A stretch of DNA of 14,629 bases from Xanthoparmelia taractica (Eukaryota > Ascomycota > Lecanoromycetes > Lecanorales > Parmeliaceae): positions 1 to 14,629 of the forward strand of contig JANQBS010000551.1 of the NCBI GenBank assembly GCA_033085395.1. The letters run 5' to 3'. Below, piece after piece: positions 1 through 9,455 of the stretch. The notes below the pieces were generated by a model. The model was not told the DNA's origin and ran no database searches. It saw nothing but the letters and a program-made list of their open reading frames with translations. A program made the translations under genes and the position numbers. How positions within the stretch are numbered: the first letter of the stretch is position 1; each line of letters opens with the position of its first letter.

Positions 1-155
1 GCTTACGAAATAAGATAACTATCTATTAATTCGAATAAGACGTATAATAACTAGAATTATAACTAGAATTCTAAAATGCTCTTGAGATTAATTATTATAA
101 TTTATATAGCTAGCGATTTCTTTAGTTAAGAGACTAAGACTATCTATATTAAATA

Positions 156-169
156 TACGGGTCGGAAAG
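156..169 (+). repeat. 14-base motif repeated at 14560-14573
   Basis: The string tacgggtcggaaag is exact in both places. It is notable because it is GC-rich in otherwise AT-rich decayed DNA. Weaker similarity (a gtgt followed by tatc) continues after both copies, with about 20 extra bases in the left copy. The bases before each copy do not align well. It may be a leftover of a shared terminal sequence of some element. Confidence 0.5.
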
Positions 170-199
170 ATCTAAAATGATCTGGGATATAAGGTGTCG

Positions 200-221
200 A
201 TATCATATCATGATATGATAT
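200..221. repeat. 22-bp perfect palindrome
   Basis: The left half atatcatatca is followed directly by its reverse complement tgatatgatat, with no spacer. A further gatat follows on the right, so the site is also a short direct gatat repeat. It could form a cruciform or be a low-complexity expansion. No function can be assigned. Confidence 0.8.
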
Positions 222-249
222 GATATTAAGATTATATTATTTGATTTTT

Positions 250-305
250 ATGGAATAGTCTAAGAGACGTGCTAATATCATAGAATAGTCTAAGAAATTT
301 CTAAT
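250..305. repeat. Direct repeat, two copies, 30-bp period
   Basis: Copies begin at 250 and 280. Both contain gaatagtctaaga followed a few bases later by ctaat. The second copy is slightly shorter and has changes in its middle. This is an imperfect tandem duplication inside AT-rich decayed DNA. Confidence 0.7.
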
Positions 306-392
306 ATATGCAGGAATATCTCATGTTATATGTAGGGATATGGGAAATATACTATATTTAGAAGAAGTTACTCTATATAGAATTATACGAAC

Positions 393-525
393 GTATTCTA
401 GTTATTATTCTAATTATCACTTCACTTTATTATTACGTTATTAAGTATTCTAGTCATTATTCTAGTTATTACTTCACTTTATTATCGTTATTATCATTAC
501 TTCACTTCATTATTATATTATTAAG
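393..525. repeat. Tandem repeat, 52-bp period, about 2.5 copies
   Basis: Copies start with gtattctag at 393 and 445. Both run through ttacttcactttatta-like sequence to a gttatta end. A truncated third copy with cattacttcacttcatta follows from about 494 to 525. The copies differ mostly by single bases. It resembles a minisatellite inside an old element. Confidence 0.7.
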
Positions 526-1653
526 CTAAGCTCGTTATCGTATTTAATATCGTGTTACGAAAGATCTTTATAATTATCTAGGACTTAACGAGTTCTTTCT
601 ATTACTATTAATATATTTAATTTATTAATTTATTAGAAGAATTATTAATACGCTAATTATAATAGTAATTTATTATCTATTCTACGATAATAAATTTCCC
701 TCTTTTTTCTTCGCATTATAAAAAGAATTTATAATCGTTCTTTATAATTATATATTTTTAATTATTAAAATTACACGCTTCGTATAAATAATATAAAGAT
801 TAATATCTTCGAATATATAATAAAAAAAAGCTTTCGTCGATTTATAAATAATCTTAATAATCGATCTAGAAAAACGTATTTTCTTTATATATATTATCGC
901 GATCTCTCTTATTACTCGCGAAAAAGAGAGCTTAAAAATTATTAAATCGAATTTTTTCTAATAGCGACGAATCTCACGTAAAGTAATAGCTATAATTTAT
1001 TAATAAAATAAAATAAATAGATTCGAGATTAGATTTACTTTTAGCTTTTTATCTACGTTTTCGAATCTTATTATTCGATAATTCTTACGCTAATCTATTT
1101 TTTTTAATTAATCTTAATAATTAAATACTTAAAGACTATATAGAAGTAATTAATTGCACTTAAGATTATCTAATATTAGCTACGTATATTATAATTTCTT
1201 TAGTCTTTTCTTTACTCTTATATACTATTATTTATTCGCGTATTAGCTTTATTCTTAATATTTTATTTATAGATTTAATATATCTACTTTAAAATATTAT
1301 CTCGCGTAGTAATTCTTTTACGAGTTATAATTTAAAAACGAAGAAGTTAAGATTAGAGCTAAGGTTTAGAGTCGAAATTCGAGGGTAATAACTTTACTAG
1401 ATAGATAGATAATAAGATAAATAGTAGAAGAATAATAAATAATAGAAGAAAGAGTAGAAAGAAAATAAAAGTATACGATAAATATATCTTAGAAAACGTG
1501 ATATTATAGATAAAATTAACGTTATTTGTTAATGCTTTCAGATATCTATCGTAATAATATTAGAATTAATTTATTTTACAATCGGAAAGTGAGAGAAGAA
1601 TACTCTTATTATAAGTATTAAGATTCTATAAGAATAAATTTATCTTATAGTTA

Positions 1654-1701
1654 ATTCTAGTAATTATTCTAGTAATTATTCTAGTAATTATTCTAGTAAT
1701 T
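1654..1701. repeat. Four perfect copies of a 12-mer
   Basis: The unit attctagtaatt occurs four times head to tail with no mismatch. Perfect identity in DNA otherwise saturated with mutations suggests the array expanded after, or independently of, the point-mutation damage. The same ttctag core also recurs in the 393-525 repeat. Confidence 0.9.
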
Positions 1702-2599
1702 ATTTAAGCGTATTAAAATTTTATCGATTTAGACGCTAATACGTAGAGTTCTTGACCATCTTTTTACATTAAGTAGATAATAGATATTAATATCTAAATA
1801 ATTTTCTCCTTAAACTTTTCTCTCAAATAATTCTTATTTATCGTATCTTTCTTTCGTTTTAATATTTGAGACACGTTTCTATTATTAATATAACTAAAGA
1901 TACTTAATATACTTTTATTCTAATAAAGAGTATATAATTAATAATTCTTAGCTAAATCTTAATCTATAGAGCATCGATCTTATAGAAGTAATTACTTTTT
2001 TTATCTTTATATTTTTTTATTAATCTTTTTTCTAGCTATTAAAAAAGAAAAATAATTAAATTATTAAACGCACTTTTTACTCTTTAATATAGAGTTCGAT
2101 AATCTTAAGTTTAAGACTTTACGTTATAGCGTAATTAATCGATTCAAAGATAATTAATTAAAGCGTAAAGTCGTTTAAGATTTTAGCGAAAATCTTAATA
2201 TTAAACGCTTAAAAATAAGACTCGATATTTTTATCTTTAAAGAAAAGAAATTAAAACGTATAAAGAAAGCTAATAACGTCGCTAAGAATTATCGTATTTA
2301 TATTTATAAAAAGATTAATAAATTTATAATTACTTTAGACTTATAGCGAGAAGTATATATTAAAATTCTTCGTTAACAAATAGTCGACTTTAGATAATAT
2401 TTACTTACTTTTATAACTATTATTTTAATTATTAATTCTTTTAAGCTAACACTTAAAATAGAATTATATAAAGCGTATATAGTAATATTATTACTCGACG
2501 TTTTCGACTTTAGATTTATCTTAGAATAATAATCTACGTTGATAAAAATAATAATTTATTATTATTAGGACTGCAATTAGAATAAGTTAATAATAATGT

Positions 2600-2770
2600 A
2601 TAACGAATAAATTAAGTCTAAGGAGAAACTATCTAGCTGGAAAGAAATATCTATAAGGGACGCCAAGGTCTATAGGGGCTAGTTTCAATTGGAAAGAAAA
2701 GCCGTAGTCCCAATTGGGAAGATAAGTCGACTTGATATTGCAGACCTATATAGTCGTCACACTCGTAACA
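2600..2770 (-). repeat. Probable 3' LTR of the Gypsy element (left edge unresolved)
   Basis: Read on the minus strand, the segment starts TGTTACGAGTGTGACG directly after the polypurine tract at 2771, which is how a 3' LTR should begin. It is richer in GC than its surroundings on both sides. I could not find where it ends on the left: AT-rich sequence takes over near 2600, and the true end may be nearer 2540. No matching 5' LTR copy is visible at the right of the window, so the call rests on position and the TG start only. Inside it, caattggaaag (2686-2696) is echoed by caattgggaag about 25 bases later. Confidence 0.55.
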
Positions 2771-2787
2771 TTACTCCCCCCCTCAAA
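2771..2787 (-). other. Polypurine tract of the Gypsy element
   Basis: On the minus strand this reads TTTGAGGGGGGGAGTAA, immediately before the LTR start TGTTAC. A purine run abutting the 3' LTR primes plus-strand DNA synthesis in LTR retrotransposons. The C7 run on the plus strand (2776-2782) is one of the few intact GC runs in the area. Confidence 0.7.
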
Positions 2788-2965
2788 TAGCGATATCTTA
2801 GCGCTATAGAAGAATAGTATTCGTATATAGAAATAATTCCAAACGCCTAGAAGAAACGCATGCTGATGTAGAAACCGAATGTGAGATATTTCGATTTGCC
2901 CGGAGCTGGCCGAATAGATTTAAATAATAAGTAAAAATTAATTGAGATCTAATTCTCTATTAAGC

Positions 2966-3438
2966 CTAGCGCGGTTTATTAGAATATCGTCTATGGAATT
3001 TATTCATTACTTTCTTAGAGCCTTTAAACTTATCTTGATTCGCATAGTATTAGTTATTATCTCTATTCAGGCCGGTTCATTTAACTTTATATTAAAGTCG
3101 TCTATAATAACGCCTAGAGTTCAATATATCGTCTATGTCCTATAACTCTTTCTTATTAATTATTATAGATCTAAAAAGATCGTGCTTCTATTCTAATAAA
3201 AGGTTTATAGTCGTAAATCTAAGCATCTTAAGGCTAAAGACGAGATAAATTCTTATACTTTAAGGAAGTTCTAAACGATATAAGATATCGACTCATTTCA
3301 GTACTCTATATAAATCGAGTTATTTATCTTCGAGATTCTTATAGAGACGTTTAATTTTAATATTTTTAAACGATAGTTAAACTTAGTCGTCTACATTATA
3401 AGTAATCTTTTTACAATATTTATTCGCTTATAACTTTA
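2966..3438 (-). pseudogene. pol: Gypsy pol, C-terminal part: GPY/F module and chromodomain
   Basis: This is the distal end of the Gypsy polyprotein, cut off from the rest by the Helitron. From right to left the minus strand reads ANKYCKKITYNV, then LSFKNIKIKR, then a GPY/F-like block whose GPY is now DLY (3308-3316), then YRLELP, then a chromodomain (about 2975-3150) with DIDDILNSRRYYRRL, YKVK and FHRRYSNKPR. Chromodomains of this class bind modified histone tails and steer integration into heterochromatin. Several expected Trp and Gln codons are now stops, for example in the VW of the LSFKNIK block. The segment is in the same phase as pol on the other side of the Helitron. A stop near 2966 may be the true end or a mutated codon. 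Confidence 0.88.
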
Positions 3439-3446
3439 CAAGTGTA

Positions 3447-3471
3447 TGCCCATGAATTAAATTCATGAACA
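3447..3471 (-). other. Hairpin near the Helitron 3' end
   Basis: A perfect inverted repeat, catgaatt and aattcatg around one base, covers 3451-3467. On the minus strand it extends outward with G-T wobble and G-C pairs to about 13 pairs. It ends under 10 bases from the point where Gypsy sequence resumes. Helitrons carry such a hairpin just inside the 3' end, where it helps stop strand transfer. Confidence 0.65.
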
Positions 3472-3760
3472 CGTGTGGGATTATTAATTGATTGGAAGGA
3501 GAAGACGGGGATTTCAGCTCCCTTATCGCCTGCCAAGACCCTAATTCCCAGCCTTCTTCCCCGGCCTTTCCATGGTCTATCAAGCTCATATTTAATAATC
3601 CTTTCAGCAATTAGACTCTACTTGCTAGCTATGCGGCAATCGCCTACTCTTGCTGCTATGAAATCGCTAACTAATTATCGCTTGGCCGGCTACACACCTC
3701 ATTTACTTTATAGTTCATTTCTACACCCCTAATAGATCTTCGACCTTACGAACCCTGATC
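3472..3760 (-). other. Helitron 3' untranslated region
   Basis: This lies between the RepHel stop codon (3761-3763) and the terminal hairpin. It is GC-richer and less mutated than the Gypsy DNA to its left. It holds short open frames on both strands, but none shows a recognisable protein, and I read it as noncoding element sequence. Confidence 0.6.
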
Positions 3761-5120
3761 TTAAAGAAGGACCTGCTTAATGATCTTATTCTTAATATAT
3801 CTCGTCGACGGGGTTGGTTACTTTCTTAATAGATCGCCTGGGGCTATAATAGATAGCCCGGCCTTGCTGGTGACTCGACTTAAGGTTATATATAGTTGGC
3901 CATAGGCGAAGATCTTAGAATGAAGATATAGACCGACGTGCTGTAAGGACTGACCCTAAGACTTATTAATGATTATACTGAAGGCCAAACGGACTGAGTA
4001 TTGAATCCGTCGGAAGGGAGCATATAACTCGTTCGAATCCGGCGAAGCAAGTGAGATACGGGGTATAAAGTGTCGTCTATCGTCGTGCTCACCCCCTAGG
4101 ATGCGGCAATCGAGCGTCTTAGACTCAATATGCTGGACCTATAGACGCGTTCCATTGCATAGACCTATAGACTGCTTTAGATTCCTTAGTAGCATTACTA
4201 CGCAGTCCTCTTTCAGCTCTAGATAATGAAGTGATAGCGAGGCGGGTTCGAAAGCGTTTATTATTTTAGTAGGTAAGAGGAAGCTATTCTCTTTATTAAC
4301 GACTTGATCTCGACTATTACATATCGTTTGAGGCCTAAGAAATCTATTAAGGACTTGGCGATTAAATCGAGCGACGTTCTTATTAAGGGTGCAAAGGATT
4401 ACCTTAGAGATGTAGAAGTCAGCTATTCGGCGAGCACGAAGGTCACTATATATAGCGTCAATTAGGCCACTGCTCGTGTTATTGAATAGTCAGCCAGTAG
4501 GCCAATCGACTAAGTGAGGCCCCTCGGAGCTTACTAAGGTATCGTTACTCATATTTAGGAGGTTCTAAGCGAATTTCGCTATATCGGTCCGGCCTTGATC
4601 GATTAGGTTAAGGTTTCGTAGTCTCATATTTTTAGTGAGTCTAAGGACTCGAATATGACTTTAAAGATATAAGGTTCTTAGTGTAGCCCGAGCGATGCGA
4701 TCTAACTCAGCACTTTTAACGACTAGAAGAATTTGACGGAAGTCGTCGTAGAAGCAAGTAACTATTTCGCCGAATGAATGAGTGTTCTTTCGAACGTCTT
4801 GAAGTATACGATCGACGATCTCAATATCGTAGCGGTTCTGCATAGAGACCTCGTCTTAGAAGATAAGCTTGGTACTAGCCAACAGCTCAGCGAGATTAGA
4901 TCTTATCGATATATCGCAGGCGGACTAAGCAATAGCGTTTAGAGGGATCTTGAAGCGAGAGTGAGCGATGCGGCCACCCTAAAGAAGGATGAAGGCGATG
5001 CCAGAAGAAGTTACAGTAATAGTCACATATAAGTTGTTTCGTACTCTTCGAAGGACGATATTCTAAAGCATAGTTTTTTTAGTATCTTTATAGTTATCTA
5101 GAAAGAAGAGTTAATTATTA
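3761..5120 (-). other. PIF1-like helicase domain of RepHel, with destroyed P-loop
   Basis: This DNA helicase domain unwinds the donor strand during Helitron transposition. The P-loop at 5072-5095 now reads NYKDTKKT. The surrounding FFLD and the following motifs identify it as the place of a G-x-G-G-T-G-K-T loop, in which all four glycines have become Asn, Lys, Asp and Lys through G-to-A changes. The Walker B Asp-Glu (4850-4855) survives, but the Trp before it is a stop. The Gln of motif VI is also a stop. The stretch 4661-4843 is the longest stop-free part (MQNRYDIEIVDRILQDV onward). The domain is clearly of the Helitron/PIF1 type and clearly dead. Confidence 0.9.
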
Positions 5121-6430
5121 GAATAAGAGATCGCGTCTCAAATAGCGTCAGCAGTAGTCGTTTGGCCGTCGTTCAGACTCGCTCACATTCGCTCTCAGCT
5201 ATGCGTTAAATAGGCGCGTTTCTCGCGTAGGAGTCGATTACGCTCATTAGCATAATATCGCTTATAGTCCTGCTAGATCGCTGATAAGCCGAAGCTGTCA
5301 GTGAGACTAATATCTCTCGTTAAGCTAGTATTATTCTCTTTTAGCGAAATTTGAATTAAATGAAGATAGAAGTTCTCAGCAATAGCTTACTTAGCTAGCG
5401 CGTTATCGAATAGAGGAAGATCACGGTACTGAGTCTAAAGAATATAAATGTAGTCGTCAGATAGGCTAGATATAGAAGAACGATATATTAGTTAAGTAAC
5501 GTAGATAAAATGCGAGAGAAGATATATTTAATTTGCGAGTAAAAAGGGAAAATTACGCTTAGCGCGAGAGCTTTTAGCGGGTAAAAAATAAAACACCACA
5601 TCAAAATAATTTGAGATGTTTCATTATTCGTATTAGCGTCGTAATTTTCTTCTTCAGCGACTTGAAGTACTTTCACTCACTTAAATCTAATTGCGAACGT
5701 ACCTCGCTTTATGTTTAATCCATAAATTAAGCGAATTAGCTGAGTCGCAATTAAATAGAATCGTCATCAATAGACTTCGCAAGCACTCTTCGCCCTATCA
5801 AGCCTTAGCTTCGCCTAAGACTAGATCTTATTCGACGTTGTTGTGTAGTAGGCCTTTTGCTGAACAGGCACCATAATAGATAGAAAGAATCTCGCCGTTC
5901 ATCGTTCGCAGATCTTCAAAGAATATAGAACTCGATACGTTTAATAGCAGATAGCGCAGATAGAAGAGTTTCCTCACGTTTGGATTAATATAGAAGATTC
6001 GAGCGATAGTGCCTCTCTTCCGCTGACGTGGGTATTAACTCGAAATAGCCTTATTACCCTTTCAGATATAGCGATTCGATAGATTAGTGTAAAAGAGGTC
6101 TACTACGTCGCCTTACTGCCGACGCTTCTAATTGAGTTAAAAGAAAGCCGTTAAGATAATCTAACGTTCGATTGCTTTATTCACCACAGTAGCAAGCAGA
6201 TCATCGTTGTCAAATTAAACGCTATATTGATTAGGGAGATGGATAAATAGCCGTTCAATAAGAGGACTGTGATCGTGTAATTTGAAGCTAAAGATTCTCC
6301 AGCAGGCCTCCGCTGAGCCCACTCATCGTGCGTCGCGATACTCTTAAATCTCATTCACCTGATCTGGATCTTCAGCGTTCTAACCTTCATTATTCTCGCG
6401 CTCTATTCGAAGGCTAGCCCGATCGCTACT

Positions 6431-6930
6431 CTTATAAACGTACTTGAAGATGTATTTGCACGCCTTAACGTTGATATATATCTCAACATTAATATAAGCG
6501 TTATATCTGGCCGACAAATAGGGGTTATAGGGCATCACTTAGCAATTCTACTTGGACTTATTCTCTGAAACCTCAACTAACCTACGCCGGCGATATTTGA
6601 GGTATTCGAAGTCTGGTTCAAAGATCGTACGATCGCAGAAGTCCTTTGGGAATCACTTGCTGCATTCGTTCTTATCTAAGTCTCAATAGAGAGGAACGAT
6701 ATCTATTCTGCTGATGATGTACTGGCTGCAATTCTCGTGGAGCATACACGTGGTGACGGTCGCATATAGATTGAGATATAGGGCTTGATCTGGGATCTTA
6801 GCACTGACAGCAGCATCTACCTCGGCTGCGCTGAAGAATCGGTCCTCAGGATGTAGGATAATGAGGATATGGGCGTGCGGTAGGCCTCGTTTTTGAAACT
6901 CTATGGTGTAGGCATACGCTGAAACTCGGC
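6431..6930 (-). other. Rep (HUH endonuclease) catalytic core of RepHel
   Basis: This is the most readable part of the window. HAH (6869-6877) would bind the metal ion, and YIFKYVYK (within 6431-6457) supplies the paired tyrosines and lysines of the YxxKYxxK type that cut and hold the DNA end in rolling-circle transposition. Between them are TTCMLHENC, FPKDFCDRTIFEPD and YNPYLSARYNA, standard Helitron sequence. Few stops occur here. A Trp after DAR downstream (6323-6325) has become a stop. Confidence 0.93.
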
Positions 6931-6939
6931 CTGATACAC

Positions 6940-7350
6940 CTCAATCGAGTTAGGAATATAGGGCTGAAATCGAAATTTCAACCGGCCGGGCTTCGCCCTC
7001 ATGAGAAATAAGGATTTTTTTTGACGGTACTGTAGGACTAACAGGCAGGAATTACGGCGTATAGGGGGCTGAACCGTGCCAGAAACACCCCCAGGGACTG
7101 CAACCCACACTGACCGCCTGACTAAGGTGCTCTTATGAGGCCTGGTCTCTACTGAAGGAGGGGGGAGGGAAGGGGTTACTGCAGGCCTAACTGCAGGACT
7201 GACTGGTAGGAATTATGGCGTATGAGGGGGTAAACCGTGCCAGAAACACCTCTAGGGACTATAATTCACACTAATCGCCTAACTAACGTGCTTTCAAGGA
7301 GGATGCTTTACTGAGGTAATAGAGGGGGTGTGCGATTGCTAAGAAAGAGA
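6940..7350. other. GC-richer insert of about 410 bp inside the Rep coding region
   Basis: RepHel homology breaks off after LIARVFRLKLKTLIKNILKK and MLDIP (7355-7369) and resumes at GRVSAYAYTIEFQK (about 6890-6930). In this family the two blocks are nearly adjacent. The intervening DNA is GC-richer, carries runs such as ggaggggggagggaaggggtt, hairpin-prone gggcttcgccc (about 6990-7000), and a 161-bp tandem repeat. The distance between matching codons on the two sides is a multiple of three, but the insert contains stops in the Rep frame. A 69-codon open frame (6901-7110) is in another phase and looks accidental. It is not a clear spliceosomal intron: there is a CTAAC and a CAG near its 3' side but no obvious 5' splice site. 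It may be a minisatellite expansion or a small nested insertion. Confidence 0.7.
7029..7350. repeat. 161-bp tandem repeat, two copies
   Basis: Copy 1 starts at 7029 and copy 2 at 7190. The first 110 bases align well by eye, sharing aggaatta, gtgccagaaacacc and agggact. Most differences are C in copy 1 against T in copy 2, or G against A, so copy 2 is the more mutated. The last 40-50 bases of each unit are purine-rich and less similar. A weak third trace may precede copy 1 (about 6950-6970). Confidence 0.8.
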
Positions 7351-9455
7351 ATCAGGGTATATCGAGCATCTTCTTCTTTAAGATATTCTTTATGAGGGTC
7401 TTTAGCTTCAGTCTGAACACTCTCGCAATTAGATTTAAGCGATTAATAGCTCGTTCGCCAGATAGAAGATTCTCGATAATCTCGACTTATTTTAGATTAC
7501 AGATAAAGGTCATAAAGAGATCTGGCCGTCCGAACTTAGTCGATAAAGCAATAATATTCTAATAGAGTTACATTATAAATCGTAAGCCTCCTTGATATAA
7601 GGAAGGAAGAACGATTCGTTGCTTGTCAGCCTAAGCCCCTGTAGCAGCTTTAGCGGCCTAAGCATCAATGACTGCTTGATATATATTAGCGCGAATAATC
7701 TTTTGATTCTACTTGATTCAATAAAGTCGATTACTCTTAACGATTATATAAGCATCGTAGACGAAATGCTAAAGCAGTCTATCGCAGTAAAGAAGGCGAT
7801 TAAATTTGCTAAGATAAATTTGTATAAGATATTTGACTGAGGTTAGCGGCCGAATAAGGGGAAACGAATAAGCATTATACATCTGTAGAATAAAGCTAGA
7901 GTCACTCGAGTAGAGCTATCTCGGCCAATAACTCGTGCTACTTATAGGGCGTGTTCGCGAGGTCTACGTCTATAAGCATAAAGACTATCACTCAAAGCAA
8001 TATCGATATTCGATATATTGTTATGTTAGGACTATTCGCCGTATGAGAAGATAAGTGAATATCGCAGTAATATATAGGCTAAATATCAATATGGGACACT
8101 AAATCTCTCACCACTGCGAGTCTCAATTAGTAGATTCTTGGCCTCGAGTATCTTTAGTGAGTTATCTAAGTTATTCTTCTAAGCGATAGCTATCTTATTA
8201 GAAGTAGAACGATTATAGGTCCGCGGATCGTGATGGCGAGGGTTTTCATGAAGTAGCTTGTAGCCCCTTAGATTGAGATCGGCTTCTAGCCTTTCAGTCA
8301 TAGATTTGAGGACGTTGATATAGGAATTAATACGCCTTAGAATAGCAGCGATTTTGCGATAAAGATTCTAATTAGTCTGCTCATAAAACCCTTATCTGGC
8401 TAAATTAGCATTAAAACTATCACTGAAAGGGCCTTATATCGCGTTATTAATTGATTCTAAGTGCTATTTATAATATAGATTTAATCAAATACCGATTTCT
8501 CACCGTCTGGAGGCGCTAGAGCGGGTATATAAGTACTAATCGCCCCTTGAATCTTACACGTATATGAAGCGACTAAATAATTAATAGTAACCTGCTATAA
8601 GGCCATAGAGGCCGCGTTATTGTATTAAACGCTATACAGTCGGTACGCTTTATAATCGAGAGTGAGATTAGTCGTTCCTGGCGTTAAAGAGTGTAGAATC
8701 TCGTTAATAGTATTCTCGTCCGGATTAATAGAATTATTTGCACTCGTTTCAACGCTCTCGTAGGCCTCCTCAGTATTAGAATACTCTTCAACGACGTTCG
8801 ATTTAGGTACGCCGACCTCAGTCTTCCCGTTGTCACAGCATCACCTCGAGATCTTATTCGGCTATAACGCCGTATCGTAACTGCTACAGACCTGGTTTAG
8901 AGTATTTAAATAATGCCGCAGGGGCTCTACTATATAAGAATAACGCGCGATATATTTTCGTAATTTAGCTGAAGACTGGGTAGGATCGAAATAAGGGCTG
9001 AGAGAGACGAAGAGTGAGTTTTCGAAGAATTCGATATTCTAAAAAAAATCTGCTGGAAGGTTTTATAGCAGAGAGTTCTTTGAAGGATTTGAATCGAGTA
9101 GAGCGTCTTTAGTAGCTACTTCTTCACCTCTTTGAGAAGTATTTTTCTAAGACGCGTTTTGTTAACGTTTTGCGATCTATTCTTTAGACGCGACTTAAGA
9201 GAATATAAAATTAATTTGTGAAGAGTTTATAGATAAAGACGATAAAGCTGAGTTCGTTCGAGTTCTTTTTAAAGACCTCTCAACGCGTTTAGAAGTGAAA
9301 ATAGCTAATCGTTTATTTCTATTGTCGGTAGATAACGATTCGCGTAGAAGCGATCTAGATACGTTAATAAGGGCTTTAAAGGACAACTAAAACGTGATTA
9401 CTGAATCTAATATATCTAATAATATAGCGGCTAGAAGTGTCGAGGGCGTAGGCAT

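Larger units (their letters stand above)
1..2600. other. AT-rich, RIP-decayed DNA with no recognisable gene
   Basis: I see no reading frame here that I can assign. The stretch is dominated by A, T and TpA steps, with stops in all six frames, as in the flanking decayed retrotransposon, so it is probably another mutated mobile element. One minus-strand frame between about 1730 and 1950 has relatively few stops and reads like protein (for example KDGQELYVLASKSIKF near 1730-1770), but I cannot match it to a family. I looked for reverse transcriptase, mariner/Tc1, pogo and hAT signatures and found none that convinced me. Several short repeats inside the stretch are listed separately. Confidence 0.6.
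3761..9455 (-). pseudogene. Helitron RepHel: rolling-circle Rep plus PIF1-like helicase, broken
   Basis: The likely start is the ATG at 9453-9455 (MPTPSTLLAAILLDILDSV), with a TATA-like run just upstream. The N-terminal third gives LRGYKLLHENPRHHDP (about 8230-8280). The Rep core has FGRPDLF (about 7525), IEFQKRGLPHAHIL with the metal-binding HAH at 6869-6877, FPKDFCDRTIFEPD, and the tyrosine motif KYIFKYVYK at 6431-6457. The helicase has a P-loop at 5072-5095, SSGIAF and GGRIAHSRFKIPL (about 4950-5000), Walker B DE at 4850-4855, FRQIL (about 4730), FNRQVLNRF, LLRNL, LCNGTRL, and motif VI INKS-stop-GQSL (stop at 3956-3958). It ends IKQVLL-stop. There are many in-frame stops at expected Trp or Gln. 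The phase changes twice between about 8480 and 7880, then stays constant to the end. Without the insert it would be about 1,760 codons, normal for the family. Confidence 0.93.

Noticed and set aside
393..1701. AT-rich tandem repeats as a CRISPR array
   Set aside because: The units are head to tail without unique spacers, in a eukaryotic transposon context.
2771..2790. C7 tract as evidence of a Copia element
   Set aside because: I first took the tract for a Copia terminus, but the adjacent protein is a Gypsy chromodomain, so the polypurine tract belongs to the Gypsy element.
2942..3145. Plus-strand open frame of 67 codons
   Set aside because: It lies antisense to the Gypsy chromodomain, which is clearly readable on the minus strand; it has no homology of its own.
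3428..3732. Overlapping open frames on both strands in the Helitron 3' region
   Set aside because: They overlap the terminal hairpin and 3' untranslated region, show no recognisable domain, and are short enough to occur by chance.
5488..5676. Minus-strand open frame of 62 codons
   Set aside because: It is out of phase with the RepHel frame that is constant from about 7880 to 3761. I wondered about a small insert at about 5500-5600, but could not show a homology break.
5691..5876. Plus-strand open frame of 61 codons
   Set aside because: It is antisense to RepHel sequence (LSIYYGACSAKGLLHNN on the minus strand).
6901..7110. Minus-strand open frame of 69 codons over the Rep insert
   Set aside because: Its phase differs from the Rep frame, and it runs from the insert into the Rep coding region out of frame. 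It probably stays open only because the insert is GC-rich.
7619..7840. Plus-strand open frame of 73 codons
   Set aside because: It is antisense to the RepHel region reading QKIIRANIYQAVIDA on the minus strand.
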